Shown here in pieces: positions 1 to 7,196 of a DNA stretch of 11,915 nt. The notes beneath the pieces are model-generated. The model saw nothing but the letters and a program-made list of their open reading frames with translations. It did not search any database and was not told the DNA's origin. The first letter of the stretch is position 1; each line of letters starts with the position of its first letter. The position numbers were made by a program, and so were the translations under genes. Origin of the DNA: Phyllobacteriaceae bacterium (GTDB lineage Bacteria; Pseudomonadota; Alphaproteobacteria; Rhizobiales; Devosiaceae); the NCBI GenBank assembly GCA_012799265.1, contig JAAZLP010000345.1, forward strand, positions 1 through 11,915. The letters are read 5' to 3'.

Positions 1-19
1 ACTTGCCTGGAGAATTTCA

Positions 20-1381
20 ATGGATCCCCATTCCACCAAACCCCTCTGGCAGCGGTTCAGCGTGTTCCTGATCCCCCTCATGGTCTCGAACATCCTGCAG
101 TCGCTCTCGGGCACGGTGAATTCGATCTATGTCGGCCAGTTGGTGGGCGTTGAGGCGCTTGCGGCCATCGCCACCTATTTCCCCATCCTCTTCTTCCTGA
201 TGAGCTTCATGATCGGTCTGTCGGCTGGTTCGACGACGCTGATCGGCCAGGCGTGGGGCGCCAGGGACATTCCCAAGGTCAAGGCGATTGCCGGCACGGC
301 GCTGACCGCGGCCATCATCTTTGGCATCGTCATCGCCATTCTCGGTGGCATCTGGACCGAAGAGATCATGGCTGTCCTGGGCGCGCCGGAAAACATCCGC
401 CATCTCGCGGTGAGCTATGCACGCATCTCGCTGATCGGCATGCCGGGCTTCTTCCTCTTCCTCGTGGTGACATCCATCCTCCGCGGGGTGGGGGACACGG
501 TGACGCCGCTCTTCTCGCTCATTCTCTCGATGGTGGTCAGCCTCCTGGTCACTCCGGCGTTGATTCTCGGCTGGTTCGGTCTGCCGCAGCTCGGTGTCGA
601 CGCGGCGGCCTGGGCAACCATTTCCGGTTTCCTGACGGTTCTGATCTTCCTCTTCATCTACATGCGCGCGCGCAACATGCCGCTGGCGCCTGATCGTGTC
701 CTGCTCGGCGCCATGCTGAAGCCGGACATGAAGCTGCTCGGCCTGACGCTGAAGCTCGGCATTCCGGCAGGCCTGCAGATGGTCATTTCGTCCATCGCCG
801 GCATCGTCGTGGTCGGGCTGGTCAACCGCTTCGGCTCGGATGCGACCGCGGCCTATGGCGCGCTGGGGCAGGTCATGAGCTATGTGCAGTTTCCGGCCAT
901 GTCGATCGGGATCGCTGCCTCGATCTTTGCCGCCCAGGCCATCGGCGCCCGCAACCAGCATCAGCTGGGCGCGATCACCCGCACGGCTCTGGTCATGAAC
1001 CTCATCATCACCGGTGCCCTGGTCATTCTCGCCTACATCTTCAGCGAACGGGTCGTCGCGCTCTTCATCACCGATCCGGAAGTCATCGCGCTGACGGAAA
1101 GCCTGCTTCAGGTTGTGCTGTGGTCCATCGTGCTCTTCGGTGGCAGCGTGGTGTTCTCTGGCGTCATGCGCGCCAGCGGCACCGTCTATGTGCCGATGCT
1201 TATCTCGCTCTTCTGCATTCTCGGCATCGAGCTGCCCGGCGCCATCTGGCTCAGCCAGACCGAACTTGGCCTCCGGGGCATCTGGATTGCCTACGCGGCG
1301 AGCTTTGCCGCCATGCTGGTTCTGCAGGCGGCCTGGTACCAGTTCGTCTGGAAGAAGAAAAAGATCGAAGCCCTCATCTGA
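20..1381 (+). CDS. MATE family multidrug/toxin efflux transporter
   Basis: A 453-residue integral membrane protein, the usual MATE length (about 450), with around 12 hydrophobic segments arranged as two homologous six-helix halves. Family-like stretches are visible: the first helix region with a GTVNSIYVGQL segment (residues 31-41), then ALAAI, and GLSAGSTTLIGQAWGARD at about residues 68-85, which matches the MATE consensus of a Gly/Ser-rich helix ending in a GA-D turn. The second half repeats the pattern from about residue 245, with AAYGALGQV and AAQAIGARN. MATE proteins in the inner membrane export cationic drugs or metabolites in exchange for Na+ or H+; the substrate cannot be read from sequence. 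The ATG at 20 is preceded by a good Shine-Dalgarno (TGGAG, about 8 nt upstream). It is followed by a terminator and appears monocistronic within this window. Family assignment is firm; substrate and ion are unknown. Confidence 0.93.
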   Translation: MDPHSTKPLWQRFSVFLIPLMVSNILQSLSGTVNSIYVGQLVGVEALAAIATYFPILFFLMSFMIGLSAGSTTLIGQAWGARDIPKVKAIAGTALTAAIIFGIVIAILGGIWTEEIMAVLGAPENIRHLAVSYARISLIGMPGFFLFLVVTSILRGVGDTVTPLFSLILSMVVSLLVTPALILGWFGLPQLGVDAAAWATISGFLTVLIFLFIYMRARNMPLAPDRVLLGAMLKPDMKLLGLTLKLGIPAGLQMVISSIAGIVVVGLVNRFGSDATAAYGALGQVMSYVQFPAMSIGIAASIFAAQAIGARNQHQLGAITRTALVMNLIITGALVILAYIFSERVVALFITDPEVIALTESLLQVVLWSIVLFGGSVVFSGVMRASGTVYVPMLISLFCILGIELPGAIWLSQTELGLRGIWIAYAASFAAMLVLQAAWYQFVWKKKKIEALI

Positions 1382-1404
1382 GGGTTTCCTCTCCGGGCAA
1401 AACG

Positions 1405-1432
1405 AAAGGGCGGACCGCAAGGTCCGCCCTTT
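1405..1432. terminator. Bidirectional Rho-independent terminator (MATE gene / 90-aa gene)
   Basis: A perfect 12-bp stem, AAAGGGCGGACC (1405-1416) pairing with GGTCCGCCCTTT (1421-1432), is closed by a GCAA tetraloop and followed by a T-rich tract on the plus strand. Read on the minus strand the stem is followed by TTTCGTTTTG. It lies 23 bp after the MATE stop and 21 bp after the stop of the minus-strand gene at 1454, so it serves two convergent transcripts. Confidence 0.9.
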
Positions 1433-1453
1433 TCTTGTTCAGGTAACGCCGGC

Positions 1454-1726
1454 TCAGACTTCCGGCAGGGTCATCCGCACAGCGCGGGCACCGCCCGGCG
1501 CAAAGACGTCGAGTTCGACATGTACCGGCTCCTGCGACAGGCGACGGGTACGGGCTGACAGCGCCATCACCACGGCAAGCAGGTCACCGACCGACCGCTT
1601 CTGACGCGGCAGCATGCGCTCCGTCATGCCGTTCAGGGCCTTGTTGCGCACCCGCATATCCGGGGAGGCGAGAGGCGAACGGCCGATAAAGCTGGCCAGT
1701 TCGATAAGAGCATTCCGTTCACTCAT
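1454..1726 (-). CDS. Small hypothetical protein (90 aa)
   Basis: I do not recognise this protein. It has 90 residues, is rich in Arg, Leu and Ala, and lacks a signal peptide, membrane segment, cysteine or obvious metal-binding motif. The first 60 residues look helical (ALIELASFIGR, then NKALNGMTERMLPRQKRSVGDLLAVVMAL) and the C-terminal 25 look like beta strand (VHVELDVFAPGGARAVRMTL). A longer reading to 1900 exists, but the ATG at 1726 is preferred: GGAG lies 7 nt upstream and codon use before it looks random. It runs in the same direction as the carboxypeptidase gene, 122 bp downstream of that gene's stop, and ends at the shared terminator at 1405-1432. It may be co-transcribed with dac or have its own promoter. 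Existence as a gene is likely from the Shine-Dalgarno, spacing and terminator; function is unknown. Confidence 0.7.
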   Translation of the reverse strand: MSERNALIELASFIGRSPLASPDMRVRNKALNGMTERMLPRQKRSVGDLLAVVMALSARTRRLSQEPVHVELDVFAPGGARAVRMTLPEV

Positions 1727-1815
1727 TGGGCTACTCCATACACAAGCACCAATTTGCATCCCGTCGGAGGCGTTTCGGCAGATACACGCCTTTGCCTCTC
1801 GTTCTTGGTCACCGG

Positions 1816-1834
1816 CCGGCGGTTTCTCCGCCGG
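1816..1834 (-). other. GC-rich hairpin downstream of the carboxypeptidase gene
   Basis: CCGGCGG (1816-1822) and CCGCCGG (1828-1834) form a 7-bp stem with a 5-nt loop, 15 bp beyond the dac stop codon. No U-tract follows on the minus strand, so it is not a convincing intrinsic terminator. It may be a 3' stabiliser, a Rho-assisted end, or only partial attenuation before the 90-aa gene. Confidence 0.4.
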
Positions 1835-1848
1835 TCCGGCTGGTCGTC

Positions 1849-3432
1849 TTAGCCCTGCATTGCGAGGCAGGACATGTTCTGTTCCTTGAGGCGATTGCAC
1901 ATCGCCGTCGCGTCATTGCGGTCACCGAAGCCGACGAAGCGGGCGCGGTAGAGCTTCTGGCCGTTCTTTTCGAACGGTTCGACATAGGAGCGGAATTCAC
2001 CCAGACCACCGACCTTGCCAGCGGCATCGGACAGCATCGAGCGGGCGCTGCTTTCGGACGGGCCGGCGCCGATCTGGACGATCCAGCCGCCAACCGGTGC
2101 GGCGTCAGCCACCGAACCCGAATGCATCAGGTCGACCGGCTGGCCAGCGGCGGGCGCCGGGGCAGGGGCGCCGACATTGCCCGGGGGCAGCAGCGGGGCG
2201 GAGGGCGCGGTCTGGCCGAGAGCGGCCGGCGGCGCGCCGAGATTGTAGGTTTCGCTCAGCCAGGCGCCGATCACGTCGGTATTGGGATAGAGCGGTTCCT
2301 GTTGGGTCGGGGCAGCCAGGACATTGGCGGCCTGAACGGCAGTCGAGAGACCGAGGTCAGCCGGCGCTGGGGTCGGCAGGGCAACCGGGACAGGTGCGGC
2401 AGCAACCGCGACCGGCTGTGCCTGGGTCTGCGGCACCGCGCCATTGGCGGCGACCAGCTGCGCCCAGCGGAATTCGGGCATCGGGGTTGGCATGGCGAAG
2501 GCAGGCTTGGTCGGGGCAGCGAGCGCGAACTGGGTATTGCCCTGACGGCCGGGCTTCGGGACCATGGCAGTCTGCAGGTAATCGCCGCGACGGCCCTTGG
2601 GCAGATAGGTGGCGACAAGCTGACGGACCTTCTCGTCACGCGAGGCGGCCGAGTTGAAGCCGAAGGCGACGATGACGATGTGGCGGTTGTCCTTGCGGGC
2701 AGCGGTCAGCAGGTTCGAACCGGCGGCGTTGATATAGCCGGTCTTGATGCCGTCGACGGCGCCCATATAGCCCAGCACGCGGTTGTGGTTGCCATAGGTC
2801 TTGCCACCGAACTTGAACTGCGTAGTCTGGAAGTAATTATAGTACTGCGAGAAGTGCTGATAGACGGCGATGCCCAGGATGGCCTGGTCGCGCACGGTCG
2901 TCACCTGGCCGCCATCGGGCAGGCCCGAAGCATTGCGGTAGGTGGTGCTGTTCATGCCCATGGCCCGTGCCGTGGCGGTCATGCGTTCAGCGAATTTTGA
3001 TTCAGTGCCGGAGATGTGTTCGGCAATGACGCGGGCAATGTCATTGGCAGACAGGGTCACCAGCGCCTTGATGGCGTCTTCAACCGAGATGGTCGAGCCA
3101 GCGCGCAGACCCAGCTTGGTCGGCACGGCACTGGCTGCATGACGGGAGACGGTCATTTTGGTCGACAGGGACAGGTTGCCGGCCTGCAATTCCTGGAACA
3201 GGACGTAGAGCGTCATCACCTTCGCCACAGAGGCTGGGTAACGCCTTGAATCCGCCTGTTCTTCATAGAGGATCTTGCCGGACTTCGCGTCCACCACGAT
3301 GCCGGCATATTTACGGAGGTTCTCGATGGCGCTTGCCGGTGCAGTGGCTGCAACGCTCGCGGTCACAACGATCAGCAACGCTGCAGCCATGCGGCCGAGG
3401 GCACGCCAGGGGGTCTTAGCCAGGGAAATCAC
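1849..3432 (-). CDS. dacA: D-alanyl-D-alanine carboxypeptidase (S11 family) with C-terminal SPOR domain
   Basis: A periplasmic low-molecular-weight penicillin-binding protein that removes the terminal D-Ala from peptidoglycan pentapeptides. Numbered from the GTG at 3432, the 527-residue protein has a Sec signal peptide (hydrophobic core about 15-30, cleavage after APASA near residue 35). The S11 catalytic domain carries all three penicillin-binding motifs: SVAK (68-71, with the nucleophile Ser and base Lys), SAN (128-130) and KTG (230-232). A long Pro/Ala/Gln-rich linker, about 270-445, follows, then a SPOR domain (about 446-527, GGWIVQIGAG through LYRARFVGF), which is known to bind denuded septal glycan strands. 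There is no amphipathic membrane-anchor helix like that of E. coli PBP5. Start choice: GGAG sits 6 nt before the GTG at 3432; an upstream TTG at 3444 overlaps that Shine-Dalgarno itself and is rejected. The family is certain; dacA versus dacF naming is loose. Confidence 0.93.
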   Translation of the reverse strand: MISLAKTPWRALGRMAAALLIVVTASVAATAPASAIENLRKYAGIVVDAKSGKILYEEQADSRRYPASVAKVMTLYVLFQELQAGNLSLSTKMTVSRHAASAVPTKLGLRAGSTISVEDAIKALVTLSANDIARVIAEHISGTESKFAERMTATARAMGMNSTTYRNASGLPDGGQVTTVRDQAILGIAVYQHFSQYYNYFQTTQFKFGGKTYGNHNRVLGYMGAVDGIKTGYINAAGSNLLTAARKDNRHIVIVAFGFNSAASRDEKVRQLVATYLPKGRRGDYLQTAMVPKPGRQGNTQFALAAPTKPAFAMPTPMPEFRWAQLVAANGAVPQTQAQPVAVAAAPVPVALPTPAPADLGLSTAVQAANVLAAPTQQEPLYPNTDVIGAWLSETYNLGAPPAALGQTAPSAPLLPPGNVGAPAPAPAAGQPVDLMHSGSVADAAPVGGWIVQIGAGPSESSARSMLSDAAGKVGGLGEFRSYVEPFEKNGQKLYRARFVGFGDRNDATAMCNRLKEQNMSCLAMQG

Positions 3433-3771
3433 CCGGTACTCCAATTACTCAACCGGACTATTCTGTCCGTACGCAACTCGTTTGACGCGACGATCTCTCA
3501 GTGTCCCCACGCCAAAAGATCATCCTTCTTGACCCTAGGCCCAGCCCGTTACGATTCCGTAAAATGCAATCTATTTGTCGGCCGACCGTCGCTATTGGGT
3601 CACAAGAACCCCACTTCACGGTTATCGCAGTGTGAAAATTCCGTTGGCCACGAGTCAGAAAGTGCGGGTCACAATTTCGGGAAGCGATAGGCCTTAACAC
3701 CGGCCTGATTTTGCCTACATAATGGGTCCAACTAGCTGCTTCGTTTCTCTGGCGACAGAGTGACTACCACC
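3433..3771. promoter_or_regulatory. Divergent intergenic control region, dac / clpS
   Basis: A stretch of about 340 bp without a credible gene, visibly richer in A/T than the flanking coding DNA. It must hold the promoters for the minus-strand carboxypeptidase and the plus-strand clpS-clpA operon. A probable clpS promoter lies near its right end (separate entry). The 9-bp word GGGTCACAA occurs twice in direct orientation, at 3597-3605 and 3666-3674. I could not identify a convincing dac promoter; several weak TTG-like hexamers occur at 3470-3535. A minus-strand frame of 80 codons at 3458-3700 lacks a good ribosome site and family resemblance. Confidence 0.6.
3694..3723 (+). promoter_or_regulatory. 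Probable sigma-70-type promoter of clpS-clpA
   Basis: TTAACA (3694-3699) as -35 is followed by overlapping -10 candidates, TACATA (3716-3721, 16-bp spacer) and CATAAT (3718-3723, 18-bp spacer). Transcription would start near 3728-3730, giving a leader of about 30-45 nt before the clpS start. The match is reasonable but was made by eye. Confidence 0.45.
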
Positions 3772-4185
3772 ATGAAGACCTTCTCTATGCCCTCGACTGA
3801 AATGCCCGCTCGCCGTCTCCCTGCACACGCTGACGTGTATGCGGGGCCGCAAGACGATGATGGCGGTCGCCATGGCGGAAACGACGCAGGATTCGAAACA
3901 GGGACGGTGACCAAGACGCGTCCCAAAACCAAGCGCCCGAACCTTTATCGGGTGCTGCTGCTCAACGACGACTACACGCCGATGGAATTCGTCGTTCTGG
4001 TCCTGCAGGACGTCTTCAACAAGTCACATGAAGACGCCATGCAGATCATGCTGCATGTTCACCAGAAGGGGGTCGGTGAATGCGGCGTATATCCATACGA
4101 AGTGGCCGAGACCAAGGTCACCCGCGTCATGGATACGGCACGCAAGAACCAGCATCCGCTGCAATGCGTGATGGAAAAACAGTAG
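3772..4185 (+). CDS. clpS: ATP-dependent Clp protease adaptor ClpS
   Basis: The N-degron adaptor that binds destabilising N-terminal residues and hands substrates to the ClpA N-domain. From the ATG at 3772 it is 137 residues. The first 50 or so form a variable, Gly/Asp-rich, disordered extension. The conserved core starts at RPNLYRVLLLNDDYTPMEFV. The N-degron pocket residues are visible: N65-D66-D67 plus T69 and M71, the MLHVHQKG segment with His97 (equivalent to E. coli His66), and the C-terminal end HPLQCVMEK typical of alphaproteobacterial ClpS. The start is uncertain: an in-frame GTG at 3760 would add four residues, and ATGs at 3787 and 3802 would shorten the tail; none has a strong Shine-Dalgarno. 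It lies 9 bp upstream of clpA in the usual clpS-clpA operon. Identification is very secure; only the N-terminus is doubtful. Confidence 0.96.
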   Translation: MKTFSMPSTEMPARRLPAHADVYAGPQDDDGGRHGGNDAGFETGTVTKTRPKTKRPNLYRVLLLNDDYTPMEFVVLVLQDVFNKSHEDAMQIMLHVHQKGVGECGVYPYEVAETKVTRVMDTARKNQHPLQCVMEKQ

Positions 4186-4194
4186 GAACATCAT

Positions 4195-6531
4195 ATGCCC
4201 TCATTTTCGCGCGGACTCGAAAAGGCCCTGCACCAGGCGATGAACCTGGCCCGTGAGCGCAACCATGAGTTCGCCACGCTCGAGCACCTGCTTCTGGCGC
4301 TGACCGATGATCGCGAAACGATCGCCGTGCTGACCGGCTGCGATGTCGATATCGACGCGCTCAAGAGCGATCTCGAAGACTTCATCAATGAAGAGCTGGA
4401 CAGCCTGATCGTGCAGAACGGCCAGGATGCTCGGCCCACTGCCGCCTTCCAGCGCGTCATCCAGCGCGCGGTCATCCACGTCCAGTCTTCCGGCCGCGAA
4501 GAGGTCACGGGCGCCAATGTGCTCGTTGCCATCTTTGCCGAGCGCGAGAGCCACGCCGCTTATTTCCTTGAACAGCAGGACATGAGCCGGCTCGACGCGG
4601 TCAATTTCATTTCCCACGGCATCACCAAGTCCGGTCCCAGCGAAGAGCGCAAGGTGCGCGGCGCTGACGACGGGGAGGGTGGTCCCGATGGCGGTGACAA
4701 CAAGAAGAGCTCGGCGCTTGCCGATTTCGCCGTGAACCTCAACGAGAAGGCCAAGGCCGGCAAGATCGATCCGCTGATCGGTCGCGATGCCGAACTGCGC
4801 CGGACCATTCAGGTTCTCTGCCGCCGCTCCAAGAACAACCCGCTCTATGTCGGTGACGCTGGCGTCGGCAAGACTGCCATTGCCGAAGGTCTTGCCCGCA
4901 AGATTGTCGAAGGCGATGTCCCGGAAGTCCTCCAGGAAGCCATCATCTACGCCCTCGACATGGGCTCGCTCCTTGCCGGCACCCGCTATCGCGGTGACTT
5001 CGAAGAGCGTCTCAAGGCGGTGATGAAGGAACTCGAAAAGCAGCCCAATGCGGTGCTGTTCATCGACGAAATCCACACCATGATCGGTGCTGGCGCCACG
5101 TCCGGCGGCGCGCTCGATGCCTCCAATCTCCTCAAGCCAGCTCTGGCGTCCGGGGCGATCCGCTGCATCGGCTCGACCACCTACAAGGAATATCGCCAGT
5201 TCTTCGAAAAGGACCGGGCGCTCGTCCGTCGCTTCCAGAAGATCGACGTCAACGAACCGACCGTTCCGGACGCCATCGAGATCGTGAAGGGCCTGCGCCC
5301 CTATTTCGAGGACTTCCACAAGGTCAAGTTCACCGACGACGCCCTCAAGGCAGCCGTTGAGCTTTCGGCCCGCTACATCACGGACCGCAAGCTGCCGGAC
5401 AAGGCCATCGACGTTCTCGACGAGACCGGCGCCAGCCAGATGCTGCTCAAGCAGGAAGACCGCAAGGAAGTCATCGATGTCGAAGACATCGAGGCCACGG
5501 TCGCCACTATTGCGCGCATCCCGCCCAAATCGGTCTCCAAGTCCGACGCCGAACTGCTGTCCGGTCTCGAACAGAGCCTCAAGACGGTGGTCTTCGGTCA
5601 GGACGACGCAATCCTCGCGCTCTCCTCGGCCATCAAGCTGGCCCGTGCGGGCCTGCGCGAACCGGAAAAGCCGATTGGCTCCTACCTCTTCACCGGCCCG
5701 ACAGGCGTCGGCAAGACGGAAGTCGCCAAGCAGCTGGCCGACACGCTGGGCGTCGAGCTCCTGCGCTTCGACATGTCCGAATATATGGAACGCCACACGA
5801 TCAGCCGTCTGATCGGTGCGCCTCCGGGCTATGTCGGCTTCGATCAGGGTGGTCTGCTCACCGATGGCGTCGATCAGCACCCGCACTGCGTCGTGCTGCT
5901 GGACGAAATCGAAAAGGCCCATCCGGACCTCTACAACGTCCTGCTTCAGGTCATGGACCATGGCAAGCTGACTGATCACAACGGCAAGGCGGTCGATTTC
6001 CGCAATGTCATCCTGATCATGACGTCCAATGTCGGTGCATCCGAGCTGGCCCGTTCGCCGATCGGCTTTGGCCGCAAGCGCGAAAAGGGTGACGACGAAG
6101 AGGCGATCAACCGCACCTTCTCGCCAGAGTTCCGCAACCGCCTCGACGCCATCATCTCCTTTGCGCCGCTGCCGCGCGAAGTGGTCCGTCGCGTCGTCGA
6201 GAAGTTCGTGCTGCAGCTTGAAGGCCAGCTGGCCGAACGCGGCGTCACGATCAACCTCACGCCGGAGGCGGCCGATTGGCTGGCCGAGCATGGCTATGAC
6301 GAACGCATGGGCGCGCGCCCGCTGGGCCGCGTAATCCAGGAACACGTCAAGAAACCGCTGGCCGATCAGGTTCTCTTCGGCGAACTGGTCAATGGCGGCA
6401 ATGTCACCGTCGCCGTGGTGGGCGAGGGGAGCGAAGCCAAGCTCGAACTCATCGCCACCCCACCGCGTCCGGCCAAGCCCAAGGCGCTGCCCAAGCCAAA
6501 GAAGCCCAAGGCAACCGCCGACAAGAGCTGA
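4195..6531 (+). CDS. clpA: ATP-dependent Clp protease ATP-binding subunit ClpA
   Basis: A 778-residue AAA+ unfoldase that feeds ClpP in the cytosol and receives N-degron substrates from ClpS. Domains in order: a ClpS-binding Clp-N repeat domain (about 1-145, beginning SRGLEKALHQAMNLARE); an acidic linker (about 145-170); D1 AAA+ with Walker A GDAGVGKT (220-227) and Walker B VLFIDE (287-292); and D2 AAA+ with Walker A GPTGVGKT (501-508) and Walker B VVLLDE (566-571). No ClpB-type coiled-coil middle domain is present, which excludes ClpB. The ClpP-docking IGF loop lies at 623-625 (IGL in E. coli ClpA). A Pro/Lys-rich tail (755-778) ends the protein. The ATG at 4195 has a TAGGAA Shine-Dalgarno that overlaps the clpS stop, indicating coupled translation. 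The gene ends at a strong terminator (6554-6581). Confidence 0.97.
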   Translation: MPSFSRGLEKALHQAMNLARERNHEFATLEHLLLALTDDRETIAVLTGCDVDIDALKSDLEDFINEELDSLIVQNGQDARPTAAFQRVIQRAVIHVQSSGREEVTGANVLVAIFAERESHAAYFLEQQDMSRLDAVNFISHGITKSGPSEERKVRGADDGEGGPDGGDNKKSSALADFAVNLNEKAKAGKIDPLIGRDAELRRTIQVLCRRSKNNPLYVGDAGVGKTAIAEGLARKIVEGDVPEVLQEAIIYALDMGSLLAGTRYRGDFEERLKAVMKELEKQPNAVLFIDEIHTMIGAGATSGGALDASNLLKPALASGAIRCIGSTTYKEYRQFFEKDRALVRRFQKIDVNEPTVPDAIEIVKGLRPYFEDFHKVKFTDDALKAAVELSARYITDRKLPDKAIDVLDETGASQMLLKQEDRKEVIDVEDIEATVATIARIPPKSVSKSDAELLSGLEQSLKTVVFGQDDAILALSSAIKLARAGLREPEKPIGSYLFTGPTGVGKTEVAKQLADTLGVELLRFDMSEYMERHTISRLIGAPPGYVGFDQGGLLTDGVDQHPHCVVLLDEIEKAHPDLYNVLLQVMDHGKLTDHNGKAVDFRNVILIMTSNVGASELARSPIGFGRKREKGDDEEAINRTFSPEFRNRLDAIISFAPLPREVVRRVVEKFVLQLEGQLAERGVTINLTPEAADWLAEHGYDERMGARPLGRVIQEHVKKPLADQVLFGELVNGGNVTVAVVGEGSEAKLELIATPPRPAKPKALPKPKKPKATADKS

Positions 6532-6553
6532 GGCCGATCAGCAAAGAAACAAA

Positions 6554-6581
6554 AAAAGGCCCGGAGCGATCCGGGCCTTTT
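6554..6581. terminator. Bidirectional Rho-independent terminator (clpA / deaminase gene)
   Basis: AAAAGGCCCGGA (6554-6565) and TCCGGGCCTTTT (6570-6581) form a perfect 12-bp stem with a GCGA loop. On the plus strand it ends in TTTTCGTTT; on the minus strand it is followed by seven consecutive T (the A run at 6551-6557). It sits 22 bp after the clpA stop and 21 bp after the end of the convergent deaminase gene, so it terminates both. Confidence 0.93.
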
Positions 6582-6602
6582 CGTTTGGCTCAACCGTAGG
6601 CG

Positions 6603-7077
6603 CTATGCCTTTCCGAGATGCTTCGGCCAGAATTCGTGATGCACGGCGGCAGCATCTGCCTCAAGATCGGTTGGGCCAACCACCTCGACCGTTCGCGCGC
6701 CTGTCTGCAACACGGCGCGGCTGGGGACCGCTAGACCGATACCGGCAATTTCACCGAGCTTGCTTTCGGAGCAGGCGAACACCACCTTGCCAATACCCGA
6801 CCAGTAGATCGCCCCCCGCACACATCGCGCAGGGTTCGGTGCTGGAATAGAGCGTGCAGTCGGCGAGAAACGCCGCGTCGTAGTGCTGGGCTGCCAGCTT
6901 CACCAGGTTCATCTCGGCATGGTTGGTCATGTCGCGCCCGGTAAAGACGCTGTTCTCCGCCCGCAGGATCACCGCGCCATCCTTAACCAGCACAGCGCCA
7001 AATGGCTCGTTGCCGCGGTCCACCGCCGCTTTCGACAGATCAATCGACTCTTGCAGAAACGGCGAATGGTGGTCCAT
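6603..7077 (-). pseudogene. Nucleoside (guanine/cytidine-type) deaminase, frameshifted
   Basis: A zinc-dependent deaminase of the CDA fold. The start at 7077 (ATG, with GGGAGAG upstream) gives an N-terminal part with F-G-A-V-L-V-K-D-G, then H53-A-E55 (zinc ligand and proton shuttle) and P-C83-A-M-C86 (zinc cysteines). Directly after C86-A-G the frame breaks at a run of six C on the plus strand (6812-6817, G6 in the gene). Removing one base restores AGAIYWSGIGKVVFACSE, the expected family continuation, through to the stop at 6603, giving 157 residues. The two halves overlap as separate frames (6751-7077 and 6603-6821). All catalytic residues lie before the break, but the lost C-terminal half is needed for the fold. 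The homopolymer makes sequencing error as likely as real decay. Substrate (guanine, isocytosine or another purine/pyrimidine base) is not decided. It lies downstream of marR, same strand, 119 bp gap. Confidence 0.85.
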
Positions 7078-7106
7078 GACTCTCTCCCTAAATCCCTGAT
7101 GGCACC

Positions 7107-7134
7107 AGCTTATCTGGAACGCGCATGCTTTCAA
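7107..7134 (-). promoter_or_regulatory. Possible promoter of the deaminase gene
   Basis: On the minus strand TTGAAA (7134-7129) and TAAGCT (7112-7107) are separated by 16 bp, which would start transcription about 22 nt before the ATG at 7077. The -35 lies within an imperfect inverted repeat, GCATGCTT (7123-7130) and AAGCGTGC (7133-7140), which could bind a regulator. Weak, by-eye evidence; co-transcription from marR is the alternative. Confidence 0.3.
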
Positions 7135-7196
7135 GCGTGCGACGGCGCGGAGCGCCGACATCATGCAGGCTGAGTGGGCAGCCTTGATAACGGGTG

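Noticed and set aside
17..1420. Minus-strand open frame of 467 codons covering the MATE gene
   Set aside because: Antisense shadow of a GC-rich gene; its translation is Asp/Arg/Glu/His-rich low-quality sequence with no family resemblance, while the plus frame is a clear MATE protein.
1726..3000. Plus-strand open frame of 424 codons opposite the carboxypeptidase gene
   Set aside because: Antisense to a gene with complete catalytic motifs, with Arg/Gly-rich composition typical of a shadow frame.
3458..3700. 80-codon minus-strand frame in the dac/clpS gap
   Set aside because: No credible Shine-Dalgarno, mixed composition unlike local genes, and it overlaps the likely promoters.
4201..6345. Minus-strand open frame of 714 codons opposite clpA
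   Set aside because: Antisense shadow created by the strong G/C bias at third codon positions of clpA; no ribosome site or recognisable domain.
7143..7157. Short hairpin CGGCGC/GCGCCG between marR and the deaminase gene
   Set aside because: Only 6 bp with a 3-nt loop and no T-tract; not a convincing terminator.
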